Source: Streptomyces antarcticus
GTDB taxonomy: Bacteria > Actinomycetota > Actinomycetes > Streptomycetales > Streptomycetaceae
Assembly (NCBI RefSeq): GCF_026627255.1
Contig: NZ_JAPNLM010000005.1
Location: 305,730-369,729, forward strand
DNA length: 64,000 bases
Reading direction: 5' to 3'
Position 1 is the stretch's first letter. Each line of letters opens with the position of its first letter. The notes under the pieces were generated by a model. The model made no database searches. It worked only from the letters and a program-made list of their open reading frames with translations, and was not told where the DNA came from. Position numbers and translations under genes: made by a program. Below are positions 42,948 through 51,154 of the stretch, piece after piece.

Positions 42948-43304
42948 GTGACCGACCGCAATCTGACCGCCACCCGACGCACGCACGCACGCGGTGCGAC
43001 CGTGCTGTCCGTAGCCGGTGAACTCGACCACCACACCGCACCGGAGCTCACCCGGGTCATCCAGGAAACGCCCTTCAGCCCCGACGTCCCCGTACTGATC
43101 GAACTCTCCGAGCTGACCTACTGCGACTCCACCGGCATCACCGTGCTCTTCAGCGCCTACCACCGCGCGCGCGAGGCCGACGCCCCCCTGTCCCTCGTCG
43201 GGCTGAGCGCCGATCTGATGCACGTCTTCCGCATCGTGGGCCTGGACCAGCTCTTCACCTTCCAGCCCACCGTCGAAGACGCCGTCGACGCCCAGCGCCC
43301 CTGA
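42948..43304 (+). CDS. STAS-domain anti-sigma-factor antagonist
   Basis: A 118-residue STAS protein: GATVLSVAGELDHHTAPELT, VPVLIELSELTYCDSTGITV and a VGLDQLFTFQPTVEDAVDA end. The target Ser is in YCDSTGIT. AGGAGAACAG directly precedes the GTG at 42948. It is divergent from the hybrid SpoIIE gene by 430 bp, so the region holds two candidate substrates for its phosphatase and terminal kinase domains. The partner sigma factor is not in the window. Confidence 0.92.
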   Translation: MTDRNLTATRRTHARGATVLSVAGELDHHTAPELTRVIQETPFSPDVPVLIELSELTYCDSTGITVLFSAYHRAREADAPLSLVGLSADLMHVFRIVGLDQLFTFQPTVEDAVDAQRP

Positions 43305-43337
43305 GCGCCGCCCGGCCGGCGCGTCCGGGTCCCGCCG

Positions 43338-44516
43338 TTACGCGGGGCTCGGCACCGGCGGCACCCACCGGTTCGTGCGCGGGGCCTGCGACCGTACGCC
43401 GTACTCGCCCTTGAGCTCCTCCGGGATGGCGTACTGCATGACCCGGCCGCGGGTGAGCGAGGCCAGTTCGAAGGCCGTCAGCAGGCTGCCCGCCTTGTCC
43501 AGCGCCCATTCGCCGAGCGGGCTGCTGTCCTCCACGGTCTCCAGCAGGCCGAGGACGAGGGGCACGGCCTTCGCCGCGGTGTCCCAGGGGCCGCGGGGGA
43601 TCTCGAGCCAGTCCGCGATCGTGGGGCCGATCAGGTAGCGCATGGTGGCGGGGACGATCGGGTCGAAGAGCGTGCCGGGGACCACGTCCTCGTACATCCG
43701 CATCAGCTGGTTGTTGAGCCGGACGCCGTCCTCGGAGGGGCCGAGGTTGCGGCTGAGATAGAGGTCGGCGAACGCGCGGGCCTCCGTGAGGTTGTCCGGG
43801 ACGGCCGTCATGTCGCAGCCGAGGATGGAGCCCACGACCCGCCAGGCGTAGTAATAGGCCTCCGCCCCCTCCTCGCTCATGTGGATGCCGAGGCGGTGCA
43901 TGGCGTCCAGGACGAGGATCGAGAAGCAGATCTGCCCGCCGATCATGTCCTCCTGGTTGATCGGCACACCGTCCCGCGCGACGTCCCAGCGCCCCGACCC
44001 GGTGAGGTGGTGGCGTACCGCCGCGTGCAGCAGCCGGACCTTCTGGGCGGCCGGGATGAACTTGCTGCCCTCCTCGAAGGCGTTGGTCCGCATCAGGTAC
44101 GTGACGAACTGGCCGGTGTTCGCCATCCGGCGCGACGGGTAGTCCATCGAGTGCGTCGAGGCCAGCAGCCGGGCGACGCGCGGTACGGCGTACGTCGCGG
44201 GCATCGCCGCGAAGGACAGGCCCGTGTTGATGTGCGCGGCGTTGTCCATGAAGAACAGGCGGGCGCGCTCCATGACGTCCCAGTCCACCCACTTCGGCGG
44301 CATGGCGGTGGCCTCCAGGAACGCCACCGCGGACGGCGGGAGCCCCTCGGGCAGTTTGTGGCCGGCGGTGCTGAAGAAGCGCATGAGGGTGTTGAAGTCC
44401 CCCACCTCACCGCGTTCGAACATGGCGGCCACGGTCTCGTCGGCGAAGGGGTCGCCCTGCCCGCTCAGTTCGTCGAGCTTCGCGTCGGTGTAGCGCGACC
44501 GGGTCTCGGTTGTCAC
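43338..44516 (-). CDS. DUF2236/MpaB-family oxygenase
   Basis: A 392-residue protein of the DUF2236 family, which includes the latex-clearing protein Lcp and the MpaB oxygenase that cleaves a farnesyl chain in mycophenolic acid synthesis. Recognisable blocks are FMDNAAHINTGLSFAAMPAT, the RRMANTGQFVTYLMR segment, VRLLHAAVRHHLTGSGRW with its histidines as probable haem or metal ligands, and INQEDMIGGQICFSILVLDA. No signal peptide. The GTG at 44516 has GAGGAG upstream. It lies 63 bp downstream of a polyprenyl synthase in the same operon, which supports a prenyl or terpenoid substrate. Confidence 0.87.
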   Translation of the reverse strand: MTTETRSRYTDAKLDELSGQGDPFADETVAAMFERGEVGDFNTLMRFFSTAGHKLPEGLPPSAVAFLEATAMPPKWVDWDVMERARLFFMDNAAHINTGLSFAAMPATYAVPRVARLLASTHSMDYPSRRMANTGQFVTYLMRTNAFEEGSKFIPAAQKVRLLHAAVRHHLTGSGRWDVARDGVPINQEDMIGGQICFSILVLDAMHRLGIHMSEEGAEAYYYAWRVVGSILGCDMTAVPDNLTEARAFADLYLSRNLGPSEDGVRLNNQLMRMYEDVVPGTLFDPIVPATMRYLIGPTIADWLEIPRGPWDTAAKAVPLVLGLLETVEDSSPLGEWALDKAGSLLTAFELASLTRGRVMQYAIPEELKGEYGVRSQAPRTNRWVPPVPSPA

Positions 44517-44579
44517 GTCGTGCTCCTCGTAGTGCTCGTGCCGGTACGGTCCCGCCCGGCAGGTGGTCCGCGGGGCCGT

Positions 44580-45689
44580 TCAGAGGGTTCGTGCGGTCGC
44601 CGAGGTGGCCAGCGCGGCGAGCGCCGTCCGTACGTCCATCGGCAGCGCCACGGAGTCCAGCGCGCCGCGGGCCGTCGCGACCCGGTCCGAGATCATGTCC
44701 TCGACGCGCCGGCGGGCCCCGCACCCGTCCATCAGCCTCCGCACCAGCGCTGCGCCGGACTCGTCCAGGGCCGGGCTGTCGAGGGTCTTGTCCAGCAGCG
44801 CCCGGTCGTGCGGCTCCAGCAGGGCGAGCGTCGTGGCGAGCAGCGCGGTGGGCTTGCGGTCCCGGAGGTCGTCCAGGTTCGACTTGCCGGTCTCGGCGGG
44901 GTCGCCGAACGTTCCGATCAGGTCGTCGCGCAGCTGGAACGCCTCGCCCAGGGGCAGTCCGTACGCGGTGAAGGCGGTCATGACCTGCCGGGGGGCGCCG
45001 CCGAGGGTGGCACCCATGTGCAGCGGCCGCTCCACCGTGTACTTGGCCGTCTTGTACCGGGCCACTTCCAGCGACTCGGCGACCTCGGGCACGTCGGTAC
45101 CCGTCCGCAGCACTTCCAGGAACTCGCCCGCGACGGTCTCGCGCAGCAGCGTCGACCACAGGGGCACCGTCCGCGCCACGTACGCGCCGGGCAGCCCGCA
45201 GGTGGCGAAGACCTGGGCCGCGTACCCCATGAGCAGGTCGCCCAGCATCATCGCCAGCGCGGCGGACCGATGCTGCCGTACGACCAGGGTCCGTGCGACG
45301 GCACCGCTGCCGTCACCGCTGCCGCTGCTGCCACCGCTACCGCCCCACCGGGCCGCTCCGGTCTCGGAGAAGGCCGCGTGGGCGGTGGGGACGCCGTGCC
45401 GCATGAGGCTGTCGTCGATGATGTCGTCGTGGGTGCAGGCCGCCGCGTGCACCAGTTCCATGGCCGCGGCCGCCCTGATCACCCCGTCGCAGTCCGGCTG
45501 GCCGGCGGCCCGCCAGCCCCAGTACAGGAAGGCGGCCCGCATCCGCTTGCCCCGCGTCAGCGAGCTGCGCAACTGGTCGCAGAGCGGGCGGAGTTCACTG
45601 GAGAGGCGTAACAGCTCGGCTTCCTCCTCGTCGACCAGCCGATGCAGGTGGTCGTCGATGCGCCGCCGGAACGCCAGGTCGTCATGCAT
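44580..45689 (-). CDS. Polyprenyl diphosphate synthase
   Basis: A 369-residue E-type prenyl synthase. The first aspartate-rich motif is CTHDDIIDDSLMRHG, the second is FQLRDDLIGTFGD, with RGKRMRAAFLYWG before and the KTAKYTVERPL segment between them. It makes GGPP or a longer linear diphosphate from IPP and allylic starters. A Gly/Ser-rich insertion (GSGGSSGSGDGSG, about residues 113-127) follows the first motif, probably a slippage product. The ATG at 45689 overlaps the upstream small gene, so the three genes form one operon with the DUF2236 oxygenase. Confidence 0.9.
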   Translation of the reverse strand: MHDDLAFRRRIDDHLHRLVDEEEAELLRLSSELRPLCDQLRSSLTRGKRMRAAFLYWGWRAAGQPDCDGVIRAAAAMELVHAAACTHDDIIDDSLMRHGVPTAHAAFSETGAARWGGSGGSSGSGDGSGAVARTLVVRQHRSAALAMMLGDLLMGYAAQVFATCGLPGAYVARTVPLWSTLLRETVAGEFLEVLRTGTDVPEVAESLEVARYKTAKYTVERPLHMGATLGGAPRQVMTAFTAYGLPLGEAFQLRDDLIGTFGDPAETGKSNLDDLRDRKPTALLATTLALLEPHDRALLDKTLDSPALDESGAALVRRLMDGCGARRRVEDMISDRVATARGALDSVALPMDVRTALAALATSATARTL

Positions 45690-46077
45690 GCGCCGGCCCG
45701 GCCCCCGCCGTCGGCCCGGCCCCCGCCGGGGTCCGGGCGCCGTCGGCCCGTTCGCGCCGCCCGGCGGCCCGACGGGCCATCAGCTCCAGGTAGTTGTCGT
45801 CGTCCGCCGCGACGACGCGCTTGGAGGCGAGTTCCCCGCGCGCCCTCAGCTCCTTCACCCCGTCGGCGACGAGCTCGCGCAGATCCGAGCGCCGCACCAC
45901 GTCCTCGCCCCGGCCGGTGGCCTGCCGCACCTGGTCCAGCGCGAGATCGACGGCGCCCAGAGCGAGCAGAGCGACCTCTTCCAGGGCGGCGAAGGGACTC
46001 CAGGTCGTCTGCCGTGCCTGCCGTGCCTGCTGTGCCCGCTGTGCCTGCTGTGCCTGGTCCCACGATTCTCCGGTCAT
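45682..46077 (-). CDS. Small helical protein, first gene of the prenyl operon
   Basis: A 131-residue protein with a Gln/Ala-rich N terminus (QAQQAQRAQQARQARQ), an amphipathic helical core (FAALEEVALLALGAVDLALD, VRQATGRGEDVVRRSDLREL, KELRARGELASKRVV) and an Ala/Gly/Pro tail. It vaguely resembles phasin- or HbhA-like surface-binding helical proteins. No family is assigned. Its 3' end overlaps the prenyl synthase start by 8 bp, indicating coupled translation. It might coat or tether a lipid substrate, which is speculative. Confidence 0.7.
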   Translation of the reverse strand: MTGESWDQAQQAQRAQQARQARQTTWSPFAALEEVALLALGAVDLALDQVRQATGRGEDVVRRSDLRELVADGVKELRARGELASKRVVAADDDNYLELMARRAAGRRERADGARTPAGAGPTAGAGPAHA

Positions 46078-46428
46078 GCCCCGTGCTCCTCTGCCGGCAG
46101 ATCATCAAGGAGCACCAGTCAATCGGCTGTGACACTGGTCGCGGCCCGGGATTCCCGTCCGTACCACGTCAGAGGGATACGAATACTCCCGACGAGTGAG
46201 TTGTCCGATGAGCAGTGCGGCGCGGCCGGAGCGGGCGGCCCGGCGCGGGCCGGGCCGATCGGGCGGGCCGCACCGGCTGTCACGGATTCGCGGTACCGGG
46301 TTTCGAAGCCCGGGTGCGATGGCCGTCAAGAGGTGTATTGGTGGAACTTTCAGGGCGGTTCCCCGTCACGGAGAGTGACGTCACGTCGTCGTTGGTCGAC
46401 CGATCCGACTGAGGAGACTGACCATCGC
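46078..46428. other. Intergenic region between the prenyl operon and the NRPS remnant
   Basis: About 350 bp. It must contain the promoter of the prenyl operon (minus strand). The stretch 46120-46200 (AGGGATACGAATACTCCCG) is less GC-rich and contains GATACGAATA-type sequence that may be part of it. TGACGTCA (46375-46382) is an 8 bp palindrome upstream of the remnant. No gene recognised. Confidence 0.4.
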
Positions 46429-47017
46429 ATGGCCACTCACGACCGCGGGCCGCTGCCCCTGACCCCGCCCACAGAACGGCGTCTTGTGCGCGCAGCAGCT
46501 CGACCCCTCGCGCCTCGACCACACCATCGGCGCGTACCTGGAGATCCGCGGGGCGGTGGACCCGGTGCTCCTCGCGGAGGCAGTGCGCCTGACGGTGGCC
46601 GGGACCGACGCGCTCCGCGTCCGCTTCGCCGAGGAGGACGGCACGGTGCGGCAGATACCCGCCGGGCCGCCGCCGCTGCGGATGGAGACGGCCGACGTCA
46701 CCGGCTGCGCCGATCCGGACGCCGAGTCCGAGCGGCTGATGCGCGCCGAGCTCGCCCGGCCGACGGACCTGGGGGCCGGGGACGTGTGCCGGTTCCTGCG
46801 GGTCTTCCCCGTCGGCGCCGCCCGGGGACCCGCCGTGCTGCGCGGCAGCGCGCTGTTCGGGGCGATGGTGACCGCCGTCGGGGCCGAGCACTGGTGGGGG
46901 CCGCCGCCCTGTACGCGTGGGCGGGCCGCCGGATGCCCGTCGTCCCGGCGTCCGGAGCGGCCACTCGGAGGGGTTCGTGCCGTCACGTTCGGTGAGATCC
47001 GGGGGTCCGGGAGGTGA
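46429..47017 (+). pseudogene. NRPS condensation-domain remnant
   Basis: It begins MATHDRGPLPLTP, the usual opening of a condensation domain that should continue AQ-G-W-A. In the sequence the frame changes near 46477, and the continuation CAQQLDPSRLDHTIGAYLEI then RGAVDPVLLAEAVRLTVAGT, DALRVRFAEEDGTVRQIP and LMRAELARPTDLGAGD is in the next frame. After about residue 140 the match fades, before the HHxxxDG catalytic motif. So only the first part of a C domain survives, with no adenylation or carrier domains. GAGGAG lies 14 nt before the ATG at 46429. Confidence 0.72.
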
Positions 47018-47080
47018 CCCGCCCCATAGGACCCACGTCACTTACGAGCCGGAATAGTAGCCCCGAGGGGGGCCGTCGGT

Positions 47081-47126
47081 CCTGCCCGCATCCGCGCCCA
47101 CCTGCGCGGATACCGGTGCGGGCAGG
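47081..47126 (+). terminator. Extended stem-loop
   Basis: CCTGCCCGCA (47081-47090) pairs with TGCGGGCAGG (47117-47126), and TCCGCGC (47091-47097) with GCGCGGA (47104-47110), leaving a 6 nt loop and a 6 nt bulge. It follows the NRPS remnant by 64 bp and precedes the SLT gene by 200 bp. It may be a terminator or part of a leader. The rest of 47018-47329 shows no gene. Confidence 0.6.
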
Positions 47127-47329
47127 GGCGGGGCCGACGTCCCGGGCTGCGAGGGCGCCTAGTAGGTGACGGCGTTGCCAAGGGGTCGGGGCGTCTGTAG
47201 AACTGGATGAGTCGCCAGCCGGCAGGGGTACTTCACCCGCCGCAGACGAACCCCTCTCCACCGCGTGAGTGGCTCACGCATGTCTCCGGCATGCAGCGAC
47301 CGTCCTTGTCCCCGTCGGAAGGTCAGTCC

Positions 47330-47734
47330 GTGTCCAACACCGTCATCCGCCGCATCGCCGCTTCCAAGAAGACCATCGCGGGCTCCGTCCTCGCCCTGGG
47401 CGTCGCCGGCTCCATGCTCGCCGCCGTCCCCGCGCAGGCCGCCCCGATGAACGCCAAGGCGATCGCGCAGCAGATGATCAAGGACCCGGCCCAGTTCGCG
47501 GCGTTCAACAACATCGTGTCCCGCGAGAGCGGCTGGAACCACACCGCCACGAACTCCTCCTCGGGCGCCTACGGCCTGGTCCAGGCCCTGCCGGCCTCGA
47601 AGATGTCCTCCGCGGGCTCCGACTGGAAGACCAACCCGGCCACCCAGATCAAGTGGGGCCTGGACTACATGAACTCCCGCTACGGCAGCCCCGTCGGCGC
47701 CTGGAACTTCTGGCAGTCCCACCACTGGTACTAA
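47330..47734 (+). CDS. Secreted small transglycosylase (SLT-like) protein
   Basis: A 134-residue exported protein. The GTG at 47330 (AAGG 9 nt upstream) opens a signal peptide (RRIAASKKTIAGSVLALGVA, cleavage after AQA). The mature part is a minimal lysozyme-like domain with FNNIVSRESGWNHTATNSSS, catalytic Glu in RESGWN, and GAYGLVQALPASKM. It lacks LysM. Similar aggregation-promoting or transglycosylase proteins are abundant in Streptomyces cell walls. A good terminator with a U-tract follows. Confidence 0.88.
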   Translation: MSNTVIRRIAASKKTIAGSVLALGVAGSMLAAVPAQAAPMNAKAIAQQMIKDPAQFAAFNNIVSRESGWNHTATNSSSGAYGLVQALPASKMSSAGSDWKTNPATQIKWGLDYMNSRYGSPVGAWNFWQSHHWY

Positions 47735-47775
47735 GCCGCCAGTGGGCAGTACCAGCGGGCAGTAGACGCACCTGA

Positions 47776-47810
47776 ACGCTCGGCCGGGGACTCCCCGCCG
47801 GGCGTCTTTT
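47776..47810 (+). terminator. Intrinsic terminator with U-tract
   Basis: A stem formed by ACGCTCGG-C-CGGGG (47776-47789) and CCCCGCCGGGCGT (47793-47805), with one bulged C and one G-T pair, is followed by CTTTT. It lies 41 bp after the SLT stop and is the best canonical terminator in the window. Confidence 0.85.
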
Positions 47811-47849
47811 GCGTACGCGGCCGGCCGCCGGGCCGGGAGTACCCCCGGC

Positions 47850-48137
47850 CTACGCCGCGAGGATCGGGGGCAGGCCTTCGGCGGCCTTCCCCGCGCGCAC
47901 CAGCTCGACCACCACGTCGTGGAGGTCGCGGCTGTCCCGCTCCGAGGTGCAGGACAGGGGGCTGCCGGTGAGCGTGAACCAGTCGGACGAGCCGCTGTAC
48001 TGCACGGACACGCGCGCTTCGGCGCCCGTCCAGGTGGTGTGCACGGTGAGGTCACCCGTGATCGAACCGGCTTCCTCGGTGCGCACACCGCCTCGGCCTG
48101 CGAAGACATTGACCGTGGTCCACGACGCCCAGTCCAT
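47850..48137 (-). CDS. Conserved hypothetical protein
   Basis: A 95-residue protein starting MDWASWTTVNVFAGRGGV. It continues with beta-rich segments GDLTVHTTWTGAEARVSVQY, SGSSDWFTLTGSPLSCTSER and a helical end DLHDVVVELVRAGKAAE. I recognise the pattern as a recurring small Streptomyces hypothetical, function unknown. The ATG at 48137 is chosen; longer extensions are Arg/Ala-rich. Cytosolic. Confidence 0.72.
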   Translation of the reverse strand: MDWASWTTVNVFAGRGGVRTEEAGSITGDLTVHTTWTGAEARVSVQYSGSSDWFTLTGSPLSCTSERDSRDLHDVVVELVRAGKAAEGLPPILAA

Positions 48138-48257
48138 GCACAAAAGGCTCACACGCCGGGACGCGCTCCGCGACCCGGCGTGTGAGCGCGCCGGAACCGG
48201 CCGCGCGGGGGCGGCCGCCGCGGGCGCTGTCGTACCGGCGTGCACTCATCACGGGCA

Positions 48258-48585
48258 ATGAACGCTCACCACACAGCGCGCCTGATGCCGGACGTGCCCG
48301 CCCTGCTCGACCGGTGCCGGGCGCTCGCGGCCGTCGACGCGATCGCCGGCCCCGACTTCCACCGGTACGCCTTCGTCCCCCCGGCCGACGGCGGGGTGGT
48401 GCGCTGGGCGTCGAGCGGGCGTCATCCCGCCTGGCCGGGGCCGTCCGGCACGTCCTGGCGCTCCGGCCGCTGACCGAGGACGTCGTACGCGCACTGAATC
48501 CCGGGCGGGCGCCGGCGGACGTGGCCGGCGCGGTCGCCGCCACCGGTTACCGGGCGGCGGATCCGGCCTCCGTGCCGGACGGCCC
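48258..48585 (+). pseudogene. Broken hypothetical gene with internal deletion
   Basis: The first part reads ALLDRCRALAAVDAIAGPDF and HRYAFVPPADGGV and then becomes nonsense. In another frame the end of the same kind of protein is readable: RHVLALRPLTEDVVRALNPG with RAPADVAGAVAATGYRAADP. An intact protein would have about 130 residues between these parts. A deletion near 48400-48440 joined the two ends out of frame. Family function unknown. The end coordinate is approximate. Confidence 0.6.
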
Positions 48586-48744
48586 GTACCCCCTGGACCG
48601 GGGCCCGGCGTCGAGGTTGTCGCGTGCCCGGTCGGGGACGCCGGCGGGAAGGTCGACGCTCCTGCGAGCGCACGCATCAGACACGCGCGGCCCGCCCCGC
48701 GGGCGTACGGAGCGACTCTGACGACACCCCCTAAGGTGCGGGGC

Positions 48745-49509
48745 ATGAGCGAAGCACCTGACCGGCGGGCCCCCTTGCCGCCCCTGCCCACCGACTGGCG
48801 GCGCGCCCTCGCGGTGGTGGCCCACCCCGACGACCTGGAGTACGGGGGCGCCGCGGCCATCGCGGACTGGACGGACGGCGGCCGCGAGGTCGGCTACCTC
48901 CTCGCCACGCGCGGCGAGGCGGGCATCGACACCATCGACCCCGCCATCTGCGCCCCGCTCCGCGAGGCGGAGCAGCGCGCGAGCGCGGCGGTCGTCGGGG
49001 TGTCACGGGTCGAGTTCCTCGACCACCGGGACGGTGTCGTCGAGTACGGTCTCGACCTGCGCCGGGACATCGCCGCGGCCATCCGCAGGCACCGCCCCGA
49101 ACTGGTCATCACCATGAACCACCGCGACACGTGGGGCGGCGAGGGCGGCGGCGGTGCCTGGAACACCCCCGACCACAAGGCCGTCGGCCGCGCCACCCTG
49201 GACGCGGCCTCCGACGCGGGCAACCGGTGGATCTTTCCCGAGCTGCTCTCCGAACAGGGCCTGGAGCCCTGGAACGGGGTGCGCTGGGTGGCCGTGACCG
49301 GCACGAGTACCCCGACGCACGCCGCCGACGCGGGTCCGGGCATGGAGCGGGCGGTGAAGTCCCTCATGGAGCACAAGGCGTACATCGAGGTGCTGACCGA
49401 CCAGGACCCCGAGGAGTACGTACGCGGGTTCCTCACCGGATACGCCGAGCAGGCCGCAGCCCGCTTCGGCGGCCGCCCGGCGGTGCTGTTCGAGGTCTTC
49501 CCCCGCTGA
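48745..49509 (+). CDS. PIG-L (LmbE-like) deacetylase
   Basis: A 254-residue zinc deacetylase of the PIG-L/MshB/LmbE superfamily. The metal motif is ALAVVAHPDDLEYGGAA (His and Asp ligands). LLATRGEAGID, ASAAVVGVSRVEFLDHRDGV and the late histidine in WNTPDHKAVGRAT are conserved. Members deacetylate GlcNAc-inositol, mycothiol conjugates or antibiotic precursors. Substrate not predictable, though mycothiol-S-conjugate amidase-type roles are common in actinobacteria. The ATG at 48745 is preceded by a -10-like TAAGGT (48732-48737), so the mRNA may be nearly leaderless. Confidence 0.9.
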   Translation: MSEAPDRRAPLPPLPTDWRRALAVVAHPDDLEYGGAAAIADWTDGGREVGYLLATRGEAGIDTIDPAICAPLREAEQRASAAVVGVSRVEFLDHRDGVVEYGLDLRRDIAAAIRRHRPELVITMNHRDTWGGEGGGGAWNTPDHKAVGRATLDAASDAGNRWIFPELLSEQGLEPWNGVRWVAVTGTSTPTHAADAGPGMERAVKSLMEHKAYIEVLTDQDPEEYVRGFLTGYAEQAAARFGGRPAVLFEVFPR

Positions 49510-49524
49510 CCCGCCACCCCTAGG

Positions 49525-49539
49525 CTGACGGTCCGTCAG
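49525..49539. promoter_or_regulatory. TetR-type operator before the enoyl-CoA hydratase
   Basis: CTGACGGTCCGTCAG is a perfect 15 bp palindrome (7 bp arms around one T). It overlaps the end of a -10-like TAGGCT (49521-49526) and would cover the transcription start, 25 bp before the gene. Sites of the TGAC-GTCA type are typical of TetR regulators of acyl-CoA metabolism. A TetR gene lies at 50420-51070. Confidence 0.7.
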
Positions 49540-49563
49540 TTTCCCAGGGGGGTGCAGGCAAGG

Positions 49564-50397
49564 GTGATCGACACCGTCAGCACGCAGATCGCGGAGGGCG
49601 AGGAGCGGATCCGGCTGGAGGTGGCCGACGGCCTCGCCGTCCTCACCCTGTGCCGACCCGACCGGCTCAACGGATGGAGCTGGGATTCCACCCGGCAGCT
49701 GGGGCTGCTGGCGGACCGCATCCGCTTCGACCCGGAGGTCAGGGCGGTCCTGCTCCGTGCCGAAGGCCGTGCCTTCTGCGCGGGCATCGACGTGACCGCC
49801 CCCGGCGGCGCCGTCTCCGGCGCGACGGCCGCCGAGCGGACCCGCAACTACTACGAGGGCATCCGCTGGGTCCACGAACGCTTCGCGGTCCTCGCCCGCC
49901 TCCCGCAACCGGTGGTGGCGGCCGTCCAGGGGTACTGCCTCGGCTTCGGATTCGAGCTGGCGCTGATGGCCGACATCCGGGTGGCAGCCGAGGACGCCGT
50001 GTTCGCCCTGCCCGAGGCGCAGTTGGGGGTGGCGGTCGACGCGGGCGGCGACCTGCGCATCGCCCGCGAGGCGGGCGCCGGCTGGGCCAAGTACCTCGCC
50101 CTGACCGGTCGTCGCGTCGACGCCGCGACCGCGCAGAGCCTCAACCTGGTCCAACTGGTCGTCCCCGTAACGGAACTGGAATCCACCGCCCGCGCGCTGG
50201 CGGCCGAGATCGCCGCGAACGCCCCGCTCGCCGTCCAGGGCATCAAGCGCGCGGTCGACGCCTACGCCGACGCCGCCCTCCCGGCGGCCCTCGACCGCGT
50301 CGCCATGACCGCTGCCCTCACCCTCACCTCCGACGACTGCCGCGAGGGCTACGGGGCGAAGGCGCAGCGCCGTCCCCCGCACTTCACAGGAGGCTGA
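49564..50397 (+). CDS. Enoyl-CoA hydratase/isomerase family protein
   Basis: A 277-residue crotonase-fold enzyme. Oxyanion-hole segments are GRAFCAGIDVTAPGG and VQGYCLGFGFELALMADIRV, followed by FALPEAQLGVAVDAGGDLRI. The second catalytic Glu position reads D-A-G-G-D, so hydration may be altered and isomerase, hydrolase or dehalogenase chemistry is possible. RLNGWSWDSTRQLG replaces the usual R-N-A motif. The GTG at 49564 has AGGGGGG about 10 nt upstream; a GTG at 49552 sits on that site and is less likely. Controlled by the palindrome at 49525-49539. Confidence 0.88.
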   Translation: MIDTVSTQIAEGEERIRLEVADGLAVLTLCRPDRLNGWSWDSTRQLGLLADRIRFDPEVRAVLLRAEGRAFCAGIDVTAPGGAVSGATAAERTRNYYEGIRWVHERFAVLARLPQPVVAAVQGYCLGFGFELALMADIRVAAEDAVFALPEAQLGVAVDAGGDLRIAREAGAGWAKYLALTGRRVDAATAQSLNLVQLVVPVTELESTARALAAEIAANAPLAVQGIKRAVDAYADAALPAALDRVAMTAALTLTSDDCREGYGAKAQRRPPHFTGG

Positions 50398-50419
50398 CGG
50401 GGCCGCGCCGGGTGCGGCC

Positions 50420-51070
50420 TCAGGTCTCCAGCCGGAGCAGGGCCAGGGCGCGCGCGGACACGTCCGTCAGCGGTTCGCGGCCGTCCCCGGCGGCCCAGTG
50501 CTCCAGCGCGACCGTCACCGCGTCGATCAGGACCGCCGCGAGCAGCCGGGTTTCCAGGTCGGACTCCGGGCGGCCGGTGCGCGCCGCGAGGACCGGGGCA
50601 AGTCGGTCCTGCATCGCGCGGGCGGCGGCGAGCCAGCGCATCCGGATCGCCGGAACCCCGCTCATCACCTGGATCAGCCGGACCGTCCGGCCCGGTTCCG
50701 CGTACCGCGCGCCGGCCGTCGAGGCGGCGAAGGCCGCCTGCACGGCCCGCGTCACCGGCTCCGCCGCCGGGCGCAGGGCCAGCTGCTCCACCAGCTCCGC
50801 GACCCCGGCCGTCAGCACGGGGGTCAGGGCGTCCTCCTTGGTGGGGCAGTACCGGTAGAAGGTCCGCAGGGAGATCCCCGCCGCGCGCGCGACGTCGTCG
50901 ACGGTCGTCGCCTCGTACCCCCGCTCGGCGAAGAGGGCCGCCGCGGCCTCCGCGATCTCGTACCGCGTGGCCTCCCGGCGCCGCTCCGTCAGGGACGGCC
51001 GCCCCCTCGCCGCGGACCCGCCCGTGCCCGCGTCGCCCGTACCGCTCTTGGTCGCCCGCACCGTCGTCAC
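50420..51070 (-). CDS. TetR-family regulator of the acyl-CoA gene group
   Basis: A 216-residue TetR regulator. The HTH is TRYEIAEAAAALFAERGYEA, TTVDDVARAAGISLRTFYRY and CPTKEDALTPVL. The C-terminal domain resembles the actinobacterial TetR_C subtype (VRLIQVMSGVPAIRMRWLAA). GGAGGTG lies 5 nt before the GTG at 51070. It is downstream of the SDR on the same strand (85 bp), so probably in one operon, and its neighbours suggest an acyl-CoA ligand. Candidate operators are at 49525-49539 and 52312-52323. Confidence 0.9.
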   Translation of the reverse strand: MTTVRATKSGTGDAGTGGSAARGRPSLTERRREATRYEIAEAAAALFAERGYEATTVDDVARAAGISLRTFYRYCPTKEDALTPVLTAGVAELVEQLALRPAAEPVTRAVQAAFAASTAGARYAEPGRTVRLIQVMSGVPAIRMRWLAAARAMQDRLAPVLAARTGRPESDLETRLLAAVLIDAVTVALEHWAAGDGREPLTDVSARALALLRLET

Positions 51071-51154
51071 CGCGCCACCTCCGGGAGGCAATCTGCCACA
51101 CCCGCACGGCGGGGCAGGCCGCGGCGGAGCCGCGGAGCGGCGCACCGCGCCGGT

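Noticed and set aside
43338..47017. Complete terpene/NRPS biosynthetic cluster
   Set aside because: No terpene cyclase, adenylation, carrier or thioesterase domains are present; the NRPS part is a fragment and convergent evidence is lacking.
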